This document shows, piece by piece, positions 10,431-24,000 of a DNA stretch of 64,000 nucleotides. Each line of letters begins with the position of its first letter. The stretch's first letter is position 1. The position numbers were made by a program, and so were the translations under genes. A model generated the notes under the pieces. It was not told where the DNA came from. It did no database searches and saw only the letters and a program-made list of their open reading frames with translations. The DNA is from Meconema thalassinum (Eukaryota > Arthropoda > Insecta > Orthoptera > Tettigoniidae), in assembly GCA_946902985.2 (NCBI GenBank), contig OX336389.2:129429572-129493571 (forward strand), read 5' to 3'.

Positions 10431-13400
10431 TGTACCCGATACCTAGTTGAGGCTATCGGCTACGCCAGCTGACATTGAGCCGTAGTTGAGAATTATGGGA
10501 AAAGTTGTAAAGATAGCGCTCAGATCGAGTCGAGAAGAATATTAGGAAATGACGTAGAAGGCCAAGGATCAAGAAGGCACTGCCAGTCAAGCAGATGGAA
10601 TTATGGGAGGAATAATAAAATTTTATTAAGATCTATATGGAACATGGTATTATATCATCTCAAAAGAGAGGAAATGTCAAGCATTATATATGGTGATAAC
10701 TTGAAGAAAGACAGATAATCCCTTAAGTTATTGTATAACTTAATAGCCGAGATGATGGTGGTCGAGATTATACTTGTGACGCATGACCACAGAAGGTGGG
10801 GGAGCATCACGTGACAGCGCGGGGTAGGAGCTCCACAACGCAGTCTAGAGACAGCAGTCGAGTGCAGTCAGCAGGGCTGAGTAGAACACATGCGCAGAGA
10901 GTACGGCAAGTTGAGCGGTGCACAGCACTTCTTACGTGGAGTGAAAGCGACAGTATTACTTAACCAAGCGGAGAGCGGAAAGTAGGTCAGTGAGTCAAGG
11001 CAAGCAACGCACGGTAGACGGCATGAGGACCGGTTACGAGGCAAGCTGTACGGGCCGTGTAAGCAAGAGAAGAGCCGGGGTTAGAACAGCATTATAATAC
11101 GAGATTGAGAACTTTATTTCGAGCTGCATTTTGTAACGCAGAACAGCACAGCGAAGCGGCATGGCGAGGCCGGCTTTAAGCGTAGATCATTCTGGAACAG
11201 TGCAGTAGAGCAGAGCGTGCTGTTTCCGACTTTTATACGCAGGCAATATTAAAGAAGCTGAACTTCATTTCAACATTCAGTTACAACATTGAGTTGGGAC
11301 TTGTATTCAGTAATCGAATTGTGCAGGCAGATAGTTATAATATACTGCAATTGTGAACTTCAAATGAACTTAGATATTCAAATGACATTACGACTATGCA
11401 TTTCATAACGGAACATGTAGAGCGACCATGGGGTCCAAACAACATTAATGCTTTTAAGCAAACGAAATGTTACGAATATATGCACTTATGAACATTGGCA
11501 CGTGCATTAACATAATTCCTTTTCATGAATTATTATAAAATATCGAGTACGAACACAGCTACAGGGTGTTTCAAAAACTTATACACTCTCATAAATAAAA
11601 TTTATTTTCTGCAAGTGAGACTTAACCGCTGTGGAGATTGAACTTTTAACAAGCAAACCGAACATTGTATGGGACAGTGGCGTAACATAGAAGAAGAATA
11701 TGGGGTACGCTGCTTTTATGAACTTTTACGTAAGAATTTGGACAGTATCCGCTATGGATAACATGCAGTTCATCATGTCGGAGTAAGCGAAGACAGAGAC
11801 GCGATGGCACCACGGAGCGATGGATTCGGTTCCTTAAGAAGAGGAGGTCCAACAGCTGATTCACTTGGGATATGAAGGCAATCGTTATTGCGTGGGTGAT
11901 ACGATATTCCCGTCGATCTTTCGAGAAATTTATTACACACGAGGATAATCGACGATCTTCGAAATATATTAACAGCTGATATGAGAAGGTACTGTAAGAG
12001 TTATGAGTTTCTGATATGATTTTTTCATGAACACTGGGCATACTTGTATATATTTTTCTAGTAGGAGTTCTACGATTATTTAGACATGGCTTAGACATTA
12101 TTTGCTCCAAATTTTGCTAGAATATGGCGTTACCATATGATATGGCAGGCACCATTATACGAAATTCTCACCATTGGTTGGCTTTATTAAGCAGATGTTT
12201 GGTCTTTTAGACATTTTCCAGTAAGGATAGTTTTCTTGGATAGTTATTTTTTTGTGGCGAGTATTTCGAACTCGTGATCTGCAATTGGATTATTTAAATC
12301 ACTTCGTCAGGTCATTACATACTAGCGAGTGTGTATTATTCATCAGTAGGGATTTTTCCATTGGATTGTTTGGAGATATTAAGATGTTATTCACTCAAGT
12401 GAATGAATATCGCTTTTTTGTGACAACTAGAGACTTGTTGATTCCAATCTGGTACATTCACTCATTAGACGACGAGATGGGGCCTTTCGCTTTAGGCGAT
12501 TGCGTGGTGGTACACATCTTTACCCATCGTTCAGGGCATTATCATGATAGTCTGCGAGGCGAGGCCTTTCGTATTTATAAGATTGCCTGGTGGTACTCAT
12601 CTCACTTGCCATTGAGGAACTCATTTTTATCATCCGAGTGTACTTGAGATTGTAAGAGGATCAAACAAGAAACTACTAGTCACATATCAGTCGAATTATG
12701 TGAAATAAATTAAAAATAAATGTCAGCAGGGTTACATTTTGTAATTCTTGTTTGCCAATCCAATATTTTGTTGCTATACTCTTTTGAGAGTACTTTCATT
12801 TAACAGCTGATACAGCTGATGCTTTTGATAATTTTTATGGTTGAGTTTGATACCTTTGAGAAAGATTTAAAGTAATTGAATCTTGTAAGATGAATCATTA
12901 ATGGTCAGATTTATTTTAAGGCAGATCAGTATTGCATATTTTGATGTGAGAGATTATAGCACATTAGTGTTTTTCTGTGAAGTGAATTATGAGAATTTTA
13001 AGAGAATTTATGCTATTTGAAAGCAGATCTTGAATTTGATTTCGATTACTAAGGTAATATTTTTCCTAATTGTTTAAGAAGTTGTCTAGATGTGATCAGA
13101 TTAATTACAGTTATTGGAGATTGTGTGCGTTGATAATTTGAAGCCAGTTATGTATTTTTGTAGATCATGCAACGTGATTAAGTGAAGTTTGTGATAGGCA
13201 TTTTGTGGAAGTTGCCACGTGGAAGTTGAAATATTGCTAATTAATTTTGAAGCAGACATGAGGTTGTCGAACCCAGTCTAGCATAATTTTTGAGATTCAT
13301 GCTGTGCGCTGAATATTTATGGAGTTTTGTGGAAAAATTGTGGTATTCAAATGTGTTATTTGATAAAGTGATAGTAGATAATGAAATTGTGGGTAGTGAG

Positions 13401-14946
13401 ATCCAACGTGATTTTGTGAAGGCAATAATATTTTTTGGCATGATAATTAAATACGAGATATAACTTGGAAGTGATAAAACTGTAAGACAACGTTCTATAA
13501 CCCATATTAAACAATTTGTTAGGAAATTAAACAAATAAATAAAGTTGATAATACAAGATTTTCTGATAATAATAATTAATGAAATAATAATCTGAAATTT
13601 AAGCATATTAATGATCTGACCTAATGAAATAAAAATCAGAATGACTAGATGAAATAATAAAAATCTAAATAACCAGATGAAATAAAATTTAAATAAATTG
13701 ATAAATTAAATTTTGGAATATATCAATGAATTAAATAAATGGATGAATTAAAGATTGAATAAATAAGCTGATTTAAATAAATTAATAGATGATTAAATAG
13801 ATGATGAATAACTGAATTAGAAGGTGATAATTAATTAAAGAAGCTGATGATTAATAAATTTAAATGGATTTAAATAAATTTAATTGAGAGATATGATTTG
13901 AATGATTTGAAGAATTGCAACTTGCGTTGATGAATTGAACAATTTATATTGATGATTTAAGATGATTTAATCTGAAGGAGATGATGAAGTGAGAGTGTGT
14001 GAATAATTAGAGAGCATAAAGAATTGATGATTATAATATTCATTTAAATGATTTGATGATAATGAATGAATTATTCTGACTTGAATACATTGAATTTTGA
14101 GATGAGAACTAATGTGAGAAATATTTAATTGTGATGATGATGATTATAACCAATGAGTAGTGGATTTTCTGTGATTCACAAACAAGCAATTATTAATGAC
14201 AGTGTAAATAGTGTAAATTAATTATTCGATGTTTAGGAGCATTTTATTAACATATTCAGCATTTGAATAATGCCATGCAAGCCATAAATTATGTGATATT
14301 TAAATATGTGATTAGAATATATGTGTTTAGACAGATTAATTAATTTTTTTACATCCACATTCATGATGTTAATTTAAAGAGAAGTTAGGTCTCAGTTATC
14401 ACGAATGTCAGTGACGCAAAGACATAGTGCTACGGTGATCCTGAGAACCCAAGAGAACTTTAGAAATTTTTCCTATTTTATGTGGATTAAATACATTTTG
14501 AGTAGAATAGAGATGGTTCGATTTTCTGGACAATGACAATTTAACGTTGGCATTCGACCATGCTCTCAGGTATGATGAGTGTTTAATATGTCTGTCTGAC
14601 TATCAAAGTTGAATAAATTTGTTTTTATCTTAGTTGTGATCTGATGATGATGTGATTTTCCTATTTCTTTCCTTGTCTTAATTAAGGCTTAACCAGGAAG
14701 GATGTGGTTTGCTAGGGATTCAGTTGATGGCGCCCATTTATATTTGTATTTTTATTAAATTTAAACCCGTAACGACCCTGGAGATACTTTATCTCGTGTT
14801 ACCCTCTGCTTTTGTGATATTTCAACTGAATTTCCGACACATTCCTTATTTGACTTCATGTTCATTTAACTCCGCTCTGTCCTGGAAATCCAGGAATGCG
14901 ATGTAATAGCAGATGGGTCATCGCATCCCCAGGACGAATGGGTACA
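10431..14946 (+). repeat. 5' LTR (4,516 bp) of the giant-LTR element
   Basis: Begins TGTACCCGATACC and ends CGAATGGGTACA. It matches 18,015-18,220 plus 21,548-25,867 with only scattered differences visible by eye. It is largely AT-rich, especially 13,540-14,350. Two open frames (11,646-12,110 minus and 12,252-12,647 plus) are kept in both LTRs, but I recognise no domain in them, and recent LTR copies are near-identical anyway. Confidence 0.88.
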
Positions 14947-15255
14947 GAGAGAGAGGGAGAATTGGCTTTACCCATTCGTGGGGCTTCGATTTTGTTTATT
15001 CTATGGAATCACATCAGATTTAGATTACGGAGAGATTGATCTCAATTTCATTTAATGGTGTTATAAAATTTATTAAACTTAGTCAGACAATATACTCGTA
15101 TGCCCATTCCAGTGATCATGTTAATCATATTAGTGTTATATCATGTTTAGTTATTAGTCATTTTTCTTATACCCAAGTGAATGCAGGAATTGATACATTG
15201 TGATGTGTTGTTTGTCTAACGTCTCTGAATAAAACGTTTATTGAAAGATATAATT

Positions 15256-17791
15256 ATGTTACCGGAAGATTTAGCTAAGGTGTTTGGAGAGTTACAGAAT
15301 GGCATGTCTAGTATTGCAGTAACCATTTCTAAAATGGAAACAGAAGTTAAAGAGCAGATAAATGATTCAGAAGCTAGGTTAGAAGCTAGATGTAAAGAAA
15401 ATGTAGAAGCTTTACAGACTAGTAATAGGGAAGATTTGAAATTATTACAGACTAGTAATGAAGATAATTTAAAGTCATTAGAGACTAGATTACAATCAAA
15501 TAGTAAAGATGAATTGAAGTCATTAGAGACTAGATTACATTCAAATAGTAAAGATGAATTGAAGTCATTAGAGACCAGATTACAAACCAGTACTGAAAGC
15601 AATTTGAAAGCTAATGAAGCTAACTTAAAGGATAGTTTTAAATTATTAGAAACTAGATTACAAGCTCGTAGTGAAGAGAATAACACAGAGTTGAAAAACA
15701 ATTTAACTAGTTTGGAGAATAGATTAACATTAAAGAATGATGAAATATTTAAGGGTTTACAATTATATATAAAAGCAGTAGAAATGAAAGGAGAGGAAAA
15801 TGTGCAAATGTTAAGAAAAAATATTATTGATTTAGAAATTAGAGAAGAAGAAAACATTCTTAATTTGAGAACAGATGTTATGTCTATTCAGAAAGACATT
15901 AAATCGGATGTATCGAAGTTGAGATTCGACATTGATGGTTTAGTGGCAGATGTAAGCAAAATACAAGAGTGGTCTACTGAAGTATCTTTCGAATCTAAAT
16001 TCAAAGGTCTAGAAATGAGTCTAGGTAATGAAATCAAAGGTTTAAAGTCAGTAATTGGGACCGTTAAAGAGGAAGTCTGAGGAGAGGTTAATTCTATCTA
16101 GAAATCCTTAGAAAACCAATTGCAGATAGACATTAGGAAAATTGATGATGATATAGAGCAGAAGGTTAATGAAAACTTAGCTTTATTCAAAAATAGAGTC
16201 GGTGCAATGGTGGAAGAACGATATAGTGAGGTCGATGCCGAAGCAAAAGAAAAACGTGCAGGGTTGGATGAGAAATTAATCGCAGGTATGGCGAACTTGG
16301 AAGCGAGATTTACTGAGAATAAGGAAGCGATGAAGATAGATTCAACTCAGTTTAGGACAGATGTTGATCAGTTAAAGGAACAAGTCGCGTCAGTAAAGAC
16401 TACATGCGAAGATAAGATAGACAAATTGAAGAACGATTTAGAAGAGAGTAACAGAACGCAGAGTGTTACTTCGTTAGATTATTTGAAGACTCAGGTCAAG
16501 ACCGTAGAAAAAAGAACAGAAGATAGGATGACTAAAATAGAATCTATAATAGATAGTTTCACAAGTCAAAATGTTACAACGGGGGAAGTATCGATAAACC
16601 AGACACCGATAGACCGCAGTATGAACAATCAAGAGGTTAGCGTGGGAGAAGACAATCAAACGCAACGGAATGTAATATTCGAAAGGGCTAGTTCAACCCC
16701 TCAAGATAATCCGAATTCGAATAGGAGTACGTTTGGTACGAGTGAACGATACTCAGGTCCAGTGACCATCATCAGAAATCTGGATGATAAGCCAAGGAAG
16801 TTTTCAGGAAACACAGGAGTCACACCAGTCGAATTTCTGAGAGATATTCGCGATTACATGGCGGAACATAGAGTAGCCAAGGAGAGAGAACTAAGGATAG
16901 TCGAACGCGCCTTAGACGGGCCAGCGTTAACTTGGTTTCGCGCATTCAGGAGCAATTTTGCGAATATGGAACAATTTGCCATAGCATTCTTAAGGAGATT
17001 TTGGAGTGCAGAGGATCAGCTCAACGTCAGAAATGTATTCGAAACGTTACTCTACGTCACATCCAACGCATTATGCTAATTACTTTACTTCGCAATTGGC
17101 TAAATTACAGTTTTTGATTCCTCCATTGCCAGAAGAAGAGCTTCTGCAAGCTATAGCAAGACAGTTGCCAATTGAGGTACAACGATCACTCATAGCATCG
17201 GGAGCGAACACACTTGAGCACTATGACGATATCTTACGCCGATTAGATTATACAAGCGCTCAAATTACACCCAGAACTGCAAGGAACGATAATCGAAACA
17301 CGCAAGAGGTGAATGCGGTAGTTGTCGATAACGCAGCACAGACGGATAGGAGAGATTCCTAGGGAAACAGAAGGAACGAAGGGAATAGAGGAAATATTCA
17401 CAACGTTCGTGCGAATGATCGATATCGAGGACCATATGAGAGGCCATACGATCAAGACGCAAGAAACAGTAGATACAGGAACTATGATCAGAATTCCAGA
17501 TACCAAAATAGGAATAGATACAATAATAGATATCGTGGTAGATACAACTGGAACCAAGGTCAACAGTCTAATCAGAACGATAGGCAGGATAGCAGAAGAA
17601 ATGATCCAAATGAAAGACAAGACAATCGAGAATATGGGAGATCAAGGCAAGAAAGTAGACAGCCTAGTGCACCACCCGAGGAGATAACTAGAGATATCAA
17701 TCGAGCAAGCACGAGTGCAGAAGGAAGAAATAAACGACAAAGTAATGCAGAATCAGAATACTTATCATTGGGAATCAATCATCATTGTTGA
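15256..17791 (+). pseudogene. Decayed gag of the giant-LTR element
   Basis: About 845 codons can be followed. The N-terminal third (15,256-16,078) is a long coiled coil with reiterated SNSKDELKSLETRLQ-like units. A retrotransposon capsid-like region follows at about 16,780-17,230 (FSGNTGVTPVEFLRDIRDYM, ALTWFRAFRS and LPIEVQRSLIASG). The C-terminal tail (17,363-17,790) is very rich in Arg, Asn, Gln and Tyr (RYRGPY, NRYNNRYRGRYNW) and has no CCHC zinc knuckle. Breaks are TGA at 16,078, TAG at 16,099, a frameshift between about 17,006 and 17,077, and TAG at 17,360. The first Met (15,256) sits 310 bp after the LTR. Gag would form the particle that packages element RNA. This copy cannot make an intact one. 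Confidence 0.82.
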
Positions 17792-17990
17792 GAGATAGCA
17801 AGTCAAAGAAGAGGATCTAATTTAAGGAGATATAGTACATCGAGGGAATGGATACTAATGAAGTTGTGGGGACTTTTAACGCAGCTAGCATTAGAAAGTA
17901 CCATTATGCTGAATAAGAGGATTGTAGAGCTATCGTGTACATATGTTGTGTATAGAATGCCTGAGTGTATATTTTTTTCTCAAGCCTGAT

Positions 17991-18014
17991 AAAAAAGGAG
18001 ATGTACGGGAGAGA
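17991..18014 (+). other. Probable polypurine tract before the 3' LTR
   Basis: The purine-rich run AAAAAAGGAG and then GGGAGAGA abut the TGTACCC start of the LTR. This is the expected priming site for plus-strand DNA synthesis and supports the plus orientation. Confidence 0.6.
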
Positions 18015-21000
18015 TGTACCCGATACCTAGTTGAGGCTATCGGCTACGCCAGCTGACATTGAGCCGTAGTTGAGATTTATGGGAAAAGTTGTAAAGATAG
18101 CGCTCAGATCGAGTCGAGAAGAATGTTAGGAAATGACGTAGGAGGCCAAGGATCAAGAAGGCACTGCCAGTCAAGCAGATGGAATTATGGGAGGAATAAT
18201 AAAATTTTATTAAGATCTATTGTGCCCGTTTAGACCGGAGTCCGCACGACCACATATGCATTTTACCAAGAATCAGTCTGCACGAGAGTCAAGATATCCC
18301 GGAGCGCCAGATGGGTTAAAGCTAATCGCAAAAACGACATCAAATAAAAAAAATGCTTTACTGATTTTTGGTTCAATGCAACAATAAGGATAGAAGGAGA
18401 TTCGACTGGGCATAACACATCATGTAAAATTATCTCATTTTATTTTGAATTTAAACTTGACTGCAAAAAAAAATGCTCAAAGCAGCATCACTCACGTGTG
18501 GCGATCCACACTCCTATTTACACAATATACAGAAATTTCCCAAACACATTTGACAATTATTTTTTTGGAAACACAAGTCTGATTGTTAGTCCTGTAGACT
18601 GTGTTCCAAAATTATTTGTGATTAAATCCATTTCAAATTTCATTGTCTCTACTGGAAATATCGTAGTTCACTGTTTGAATTTTTACATAACATTAACACT
18701 CGTAGAATAAATGTTCATAGAATTTTTAACTTTCACTTATTTTTCCAGTTTCAAAAAATATTGTCAAAAAAATATTATCATCATTGAATCAACACAAATT
18801 ATTTACACATATTAATAACATCTGAAAAGTATTTGACCTTGAGCATAGCATCGAAGAACTGTGCGAAGCACAACAAAATTAATTGTTCTTCTGACATTAA
18901 ACATTTCGAGAAGTGACTCGATTATGAACTTCAAGTTCCTAACAAAATATATGACTTCTGAATCATCAACTTGATCAATAAATTGTTGAACCATTCAACT
19001 ATTCAATTTTCCACTTGGAATCATCATTATAAAAAATATTTATATTCATGGCCATTTTAGTAATTTTCACAACTTGCAATTCTTCGACAGAATGCGGAAA
19101 TAAGAATTGTAGCTTCAAAATAAATTCATTTAGTTCATGGCACTAGGATTGAAAATATCCTTCAAATTATTCGTGGTTAAAGAATTATTTTTAATTGGCA
19201 GTGGCCCATTCTATTATTTGTGTAAGAACACAATATTCCAACAACAACGGCAAAGGTCTTCCTCTGAAGAAGAATAAACTACTATCATGACAAATCCGGG
19301 TTCTAGCAAAATCAAAGTCTAAATGGAATCCGTAAACAAGGTTGAAATAAGAACTGATGGTTTCTAAGAAATAACCTTCGGGTCATTCATACGACGAAAT
19401 GTGTAGTTCCAATACTCCTTCTATAAACCTGAGCCATCGAACCTGCTATTTGATTGATGCTCGAAAAAACCTCCTCATTCCTGCGACTTAAACATGCGCA
19501 CCTGGGAATGGCATTTCAACTACTCCACACATATAAATTTTCTTCCCAAAATTTATACAATAAATCAAGCCTCTGCTTGTTATCAACACTGGAAGATTAA
19601 TAAACTTACAAGTTTATTTTATTTTACCATTCAGTTCAACCCGTGAATTTACCATACTTATGAAAATCTTTATTTCACTTTCGAATGTATTTACGTCATG
19701 ATTTTATATAAATACAAAAATATCCTATTTGATACAACTATCAATTGCTTCCCGTTTCATGCCTCTCCGTGTTATCTGAAAAATATACTTTGCTCATTGC
19801 AAATATCAACTGTTCAACCAGAACTGAAATGTTGGTTGAATGCGGGCTTGCGCTAACCACTCTCCTTCGGAAAATCTCCTGTTCCAGACTAGAAATGATT
19901 AAACTCCTTCATGGGCTCTCTCTCAATAGATATGATTATTAGAAAATATAATATCCAAGAATTATTTAGAAAAGTTATAAAAATTATTATTATTATTATT
20001 AGTGATTATTATTATTATTTGTTATATTATTTTAAATATGTTTAATTAACATCTCATTATGTGAGAATCCACATGTTCGAACCTTCGAATATGGAAAAAA
20101 TATCCATTCCTCAACAAAAATAATTTAACTCAACCATTACATCGACGGTTTTCCGTGATATCCCTAAAATATGAAATATTCAAATAAATGCTCGAAATGC
20201 TCGGTCATCGATCCTAAACTGTTCTGAGTGCTGAAAATACTCAGAATAACGCTAATATGTCTTGCGTAAATCATTGCAAGATTTAAATACGAAGAAAAAT
20301 AAATGTGTTGGTCATCTGCCGAAAAATATTTTGTTCCAATTAGCTAGGCATAATATAATTCAAATGTGGCTTACATTTCTTGATGGTCTTGAAGCGTAGC
20401 GAACCTGGTCTGTACCAGATTTATCCGTAGACATGCCCTATCGGACAAGCATGTATAATCCTTGTATCGGCCGCCATTATATACCCACAATCCGTCTAAC
20501 AAGACATAGTGGTAATATCTCTTGACGTTTGAAGTAACTGTTGATCCATTTTAATATAGGCTTCTGTTAACTCCATAACAGTTTGCTTAAATGGGGTCAG
20601 ATCTAAGTGATCTATTCTCAGATATGTCAGTTGTAACATAACTCACGGTAATCTTTTCAGTACAAGAAGACACTGACAGTCTAACCAATCAACGGCTGTT
20701 CTGAAGATCGTTCCCTGGGCATGGTTTATCACCATCTACCATGCGCGAAGCAACATGTAGTTTCCCTGCGTAGACTAATGAACAACACCGTGATAGACTG
20801 GTCTTCAATGTACTGATAGATCGAAGTGGTTATTAAGTTACAAATATGAAAACTGACTAAAATGGATTTAAATATCCAAGTATTAGGTTATTACTGGACT
20901 GTGACAAAGTACTAATTCTAGACAATGTCTAGCATATGTCCATGTAGAAATAAAAATATTTCTACCAGTGTCTGTAGAAAAAAACCAATCACCTTTGTGA

Positions 21001-24000
21001 TCCTCCTTGCCGGAAACTTACTAAGTTCCACTCGTAGCGCAGCACTTTTGTGACTATCACAACTTTGAAAATAACTTCTGCGTAGATCCGGCAACCATGT
21101 GCCTTGGCTCAGCGTAGTAGCACCTTGCTAGGCAAGTGCTTGTGTCGAAGTGAGCTCCTGATGCCTCGGCCAGCCGGCTTTTATTCAAAACAGTCAGGGT
21201 CACGCGTCATCACGCTGAAATCTGGAAATCCTCATATCTCTGGTATCCCTGGTCCGATTTACTTCATACTAATTGCATTCTCTTTCATTTGGCCGTGCCA
21301 GTAATCTGATCCAAGTCTCAAGTCTCTACTCCATGGCTAACTATTTAATCAATAAATAGCCTCGACCTCTGCTATTACTCGCTACGTCACATGACATGCT
21401 GTTAGCGGTATATTCTTTCCAATTGCTTCGAGAAGCAATGGAGCGCGATATTCAAATATCTCAACTTTCAAAAGCGTCTGTAGCCTTTCCCTTAATATCT
21501 AGGTGTCTGAATCTTGGAATACCCATTCCTAGAGTTGGGCACACTATATGGAACATGGTATTATATCATCTCAGAAGAGAGGAAATGTCAAGCATTATAT
21601 ATGGTGATAACTTGAAGAAAGACAGATAATCCCTTAAGTTATTGTATAACCTAATAGCCGAGATGATGGTGGTCGAGATTATACTTGTGACGCATGACCA
21701 CAGAAGGTGGGGGAGTATCACGTGACAGCGCGGGGTAGGAGCTCCTCAACGCAGTCTAGAGACAGCAGTCGAGTTCAGTCAGCAGGGCTGAGTAGAACAC
21801 ATGCGCAGAGAGTACGGCAAGTTGAGCGGTGCACAGCACTTGTTACGTGGAGTGAAAGCGACAGTATTACTTAACCAAGCGGAGAGCGGAAAGTAGGTCA
21901 GTGAGTCAAGGCAATCAACGCACGGTAGACGGCATGAGGACCGGTTACGAGGCAAGCTGTACGGGCCGTGTAAGCAAGAGAAGAGCCGGGGTTAGAACAG
22001 CATTATAATACGAGATTGAGAACTTTATTTCGAGCTGCATTTTGTAACGCAGAACAGCACAGCGAAGCGGCATGGCGAGGCCGGCTTTAAGCGTAGATCA
22101 TTCTGGAACAGTGCAGTAGAGCAGAGCGTGCTGTTTCCGACTTTTATACGCAGGCAATATTAAAGAAGCTGAACTTCATTTCAACATTCAGTTACAACAT
22201 TGAGTTGGGACTTGTATTCAGTAATCGAATTGTGCAGGCAGATAGTTATAATATACTGCAATTGTGAACTTCAAATGAACTTAGATATTCAAATGACATT
22301 ACGACTATGCATTTCATAACGGAACATGTAGAGCGACCATGGGGTCCAAACAACATTAATGCTTTTAAGCAAACGAAATGTTACGAATATATGCACTTAT
22401 GAACATTGGCACGTGCATTAACATAATTCCTTTTCATGAATTATTATAAAATATCGAGTACGAACACAGCTACAGGGTGTTTCAAAAACATATACACTCT
22501 CATAAATAAAATTTATTTTCTGCAAGTGAGACTTAACCGCTGTGGAGATTGAACTTTTAACAAGCAAACCGAACATTGTATGGGACAGTGGCGTAACATA
22601 GAAGAAGAATATGGGGTACGCTGCTTTTATGAACTTTTACGTAAGAATTTGGACAGTATCCGCTATGGATAACATGCAGTTCATCATGTCGGAGTAAGCG
22701 AAGACAGAGACGCGATGGCACCACAGAGCGATGGATTCGGTTCCTGAAGAAGAGGAGGTCCAACAGCTGATTCACTTGGGATATGAAGGCAATCGTTATT
22801 GCGTGGGTGATACGATATTCCCGTCGATCTTTCGAGAAATTTATTACACACGAGGATAATCGACGATCTTCGAAATATATTAACAGCTGATATGAGAAGG
22901 TACTGTAAGAGTTATGAGTTTCTGATATGATTTTTTCATGAACACTGGGCATACTTGTATATATTTTTCTAGTAGGAGTTCTACGATTATTTAGACATGG
23001 CTTAGACATTATTTGCTCCAAATTTTGCTAGAATATGGCGTTACCATATGATATGGCAGGCACCATTATACGAAATTCTCACCATTGGTTGGCTTTATTA
23101 AGCAGATGTTTGGTCTTTTAGACATTTTCCAGTAAGTATAGTTTTCTTGGATAGTTATTTTTTTTGTGGCGAGTATTTCGAACTCGTGATCTGCAATTGG
23201 ATTATTTAAATCACTTCGTCAGTTCATTACATACTAGCGAGTGTGTATTATTCATCAGTAGGGATTTTTCCATTGGATTGTTTGGAGATATTAAGATGTT
23301 ATTCACTCAAGTGAATGAATATCGTTTTTTTGTGACAACTAGAGACTTGTTGATTCCAATCTGGTACATTCACTCATTAGACGACGAGATGGGGCCTTTC
23401 GCTTTAGGCGATTGCGTGGTGGTACACATCTTTACCCATCGTTCAGGGCATTATCATGATAGTCTGCGAGGCGAGGCCTTTCGTATTTATAAGATTGCGT
23501 GGTGGTACTCATCTCACTTGCCATTGAGGAACTCATTTTTATCATCCGAGTGTACTTGAGATTGTAAGAGGATCAAACAAGAAACTACTAGTCACATATC
23601 AGTCGAATTTTGTTAAATAAATTAAAAATAAATGTCAGCAGGGTTACATTTTGTAATTCTTGTTTGCCAATCCAATATTTTGTTGCTATACTCTTTTGAG
23701 AGTACTTTCATTTAACAGCTGATACAGCTGATGCTTTTGACAATTTTTATGGTTGAGTTTGATACCTTTGAGAAGGATTTAAAGTAATTGAATCTTGTAA
23801 GATGAATCATTAATGGTCAGATTTATTTTAAGGCAGATCAGTATTGCATATTTTGATATGAGAGATTATAGCACAGTAGTGTTTTTCTGTGAAGTGAATT
23901 ATGAGAATTTTAAGAGAATTTATGCTATTTGAAAGCAGATCTTGAATTTGATTTCGATTACTAAGGTAATATTTTTCCTAATTGTTTAAGAAGTTGTCTA

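Noticed and set aside
11646..12647. 154- and 131-residue frames inside the giant LTRs, kept in both copies
   Set aside because: The two LTRs are near-identical throughout, so conservation is uninformative. Neither frame has a recognisable domain or coding-like composition.
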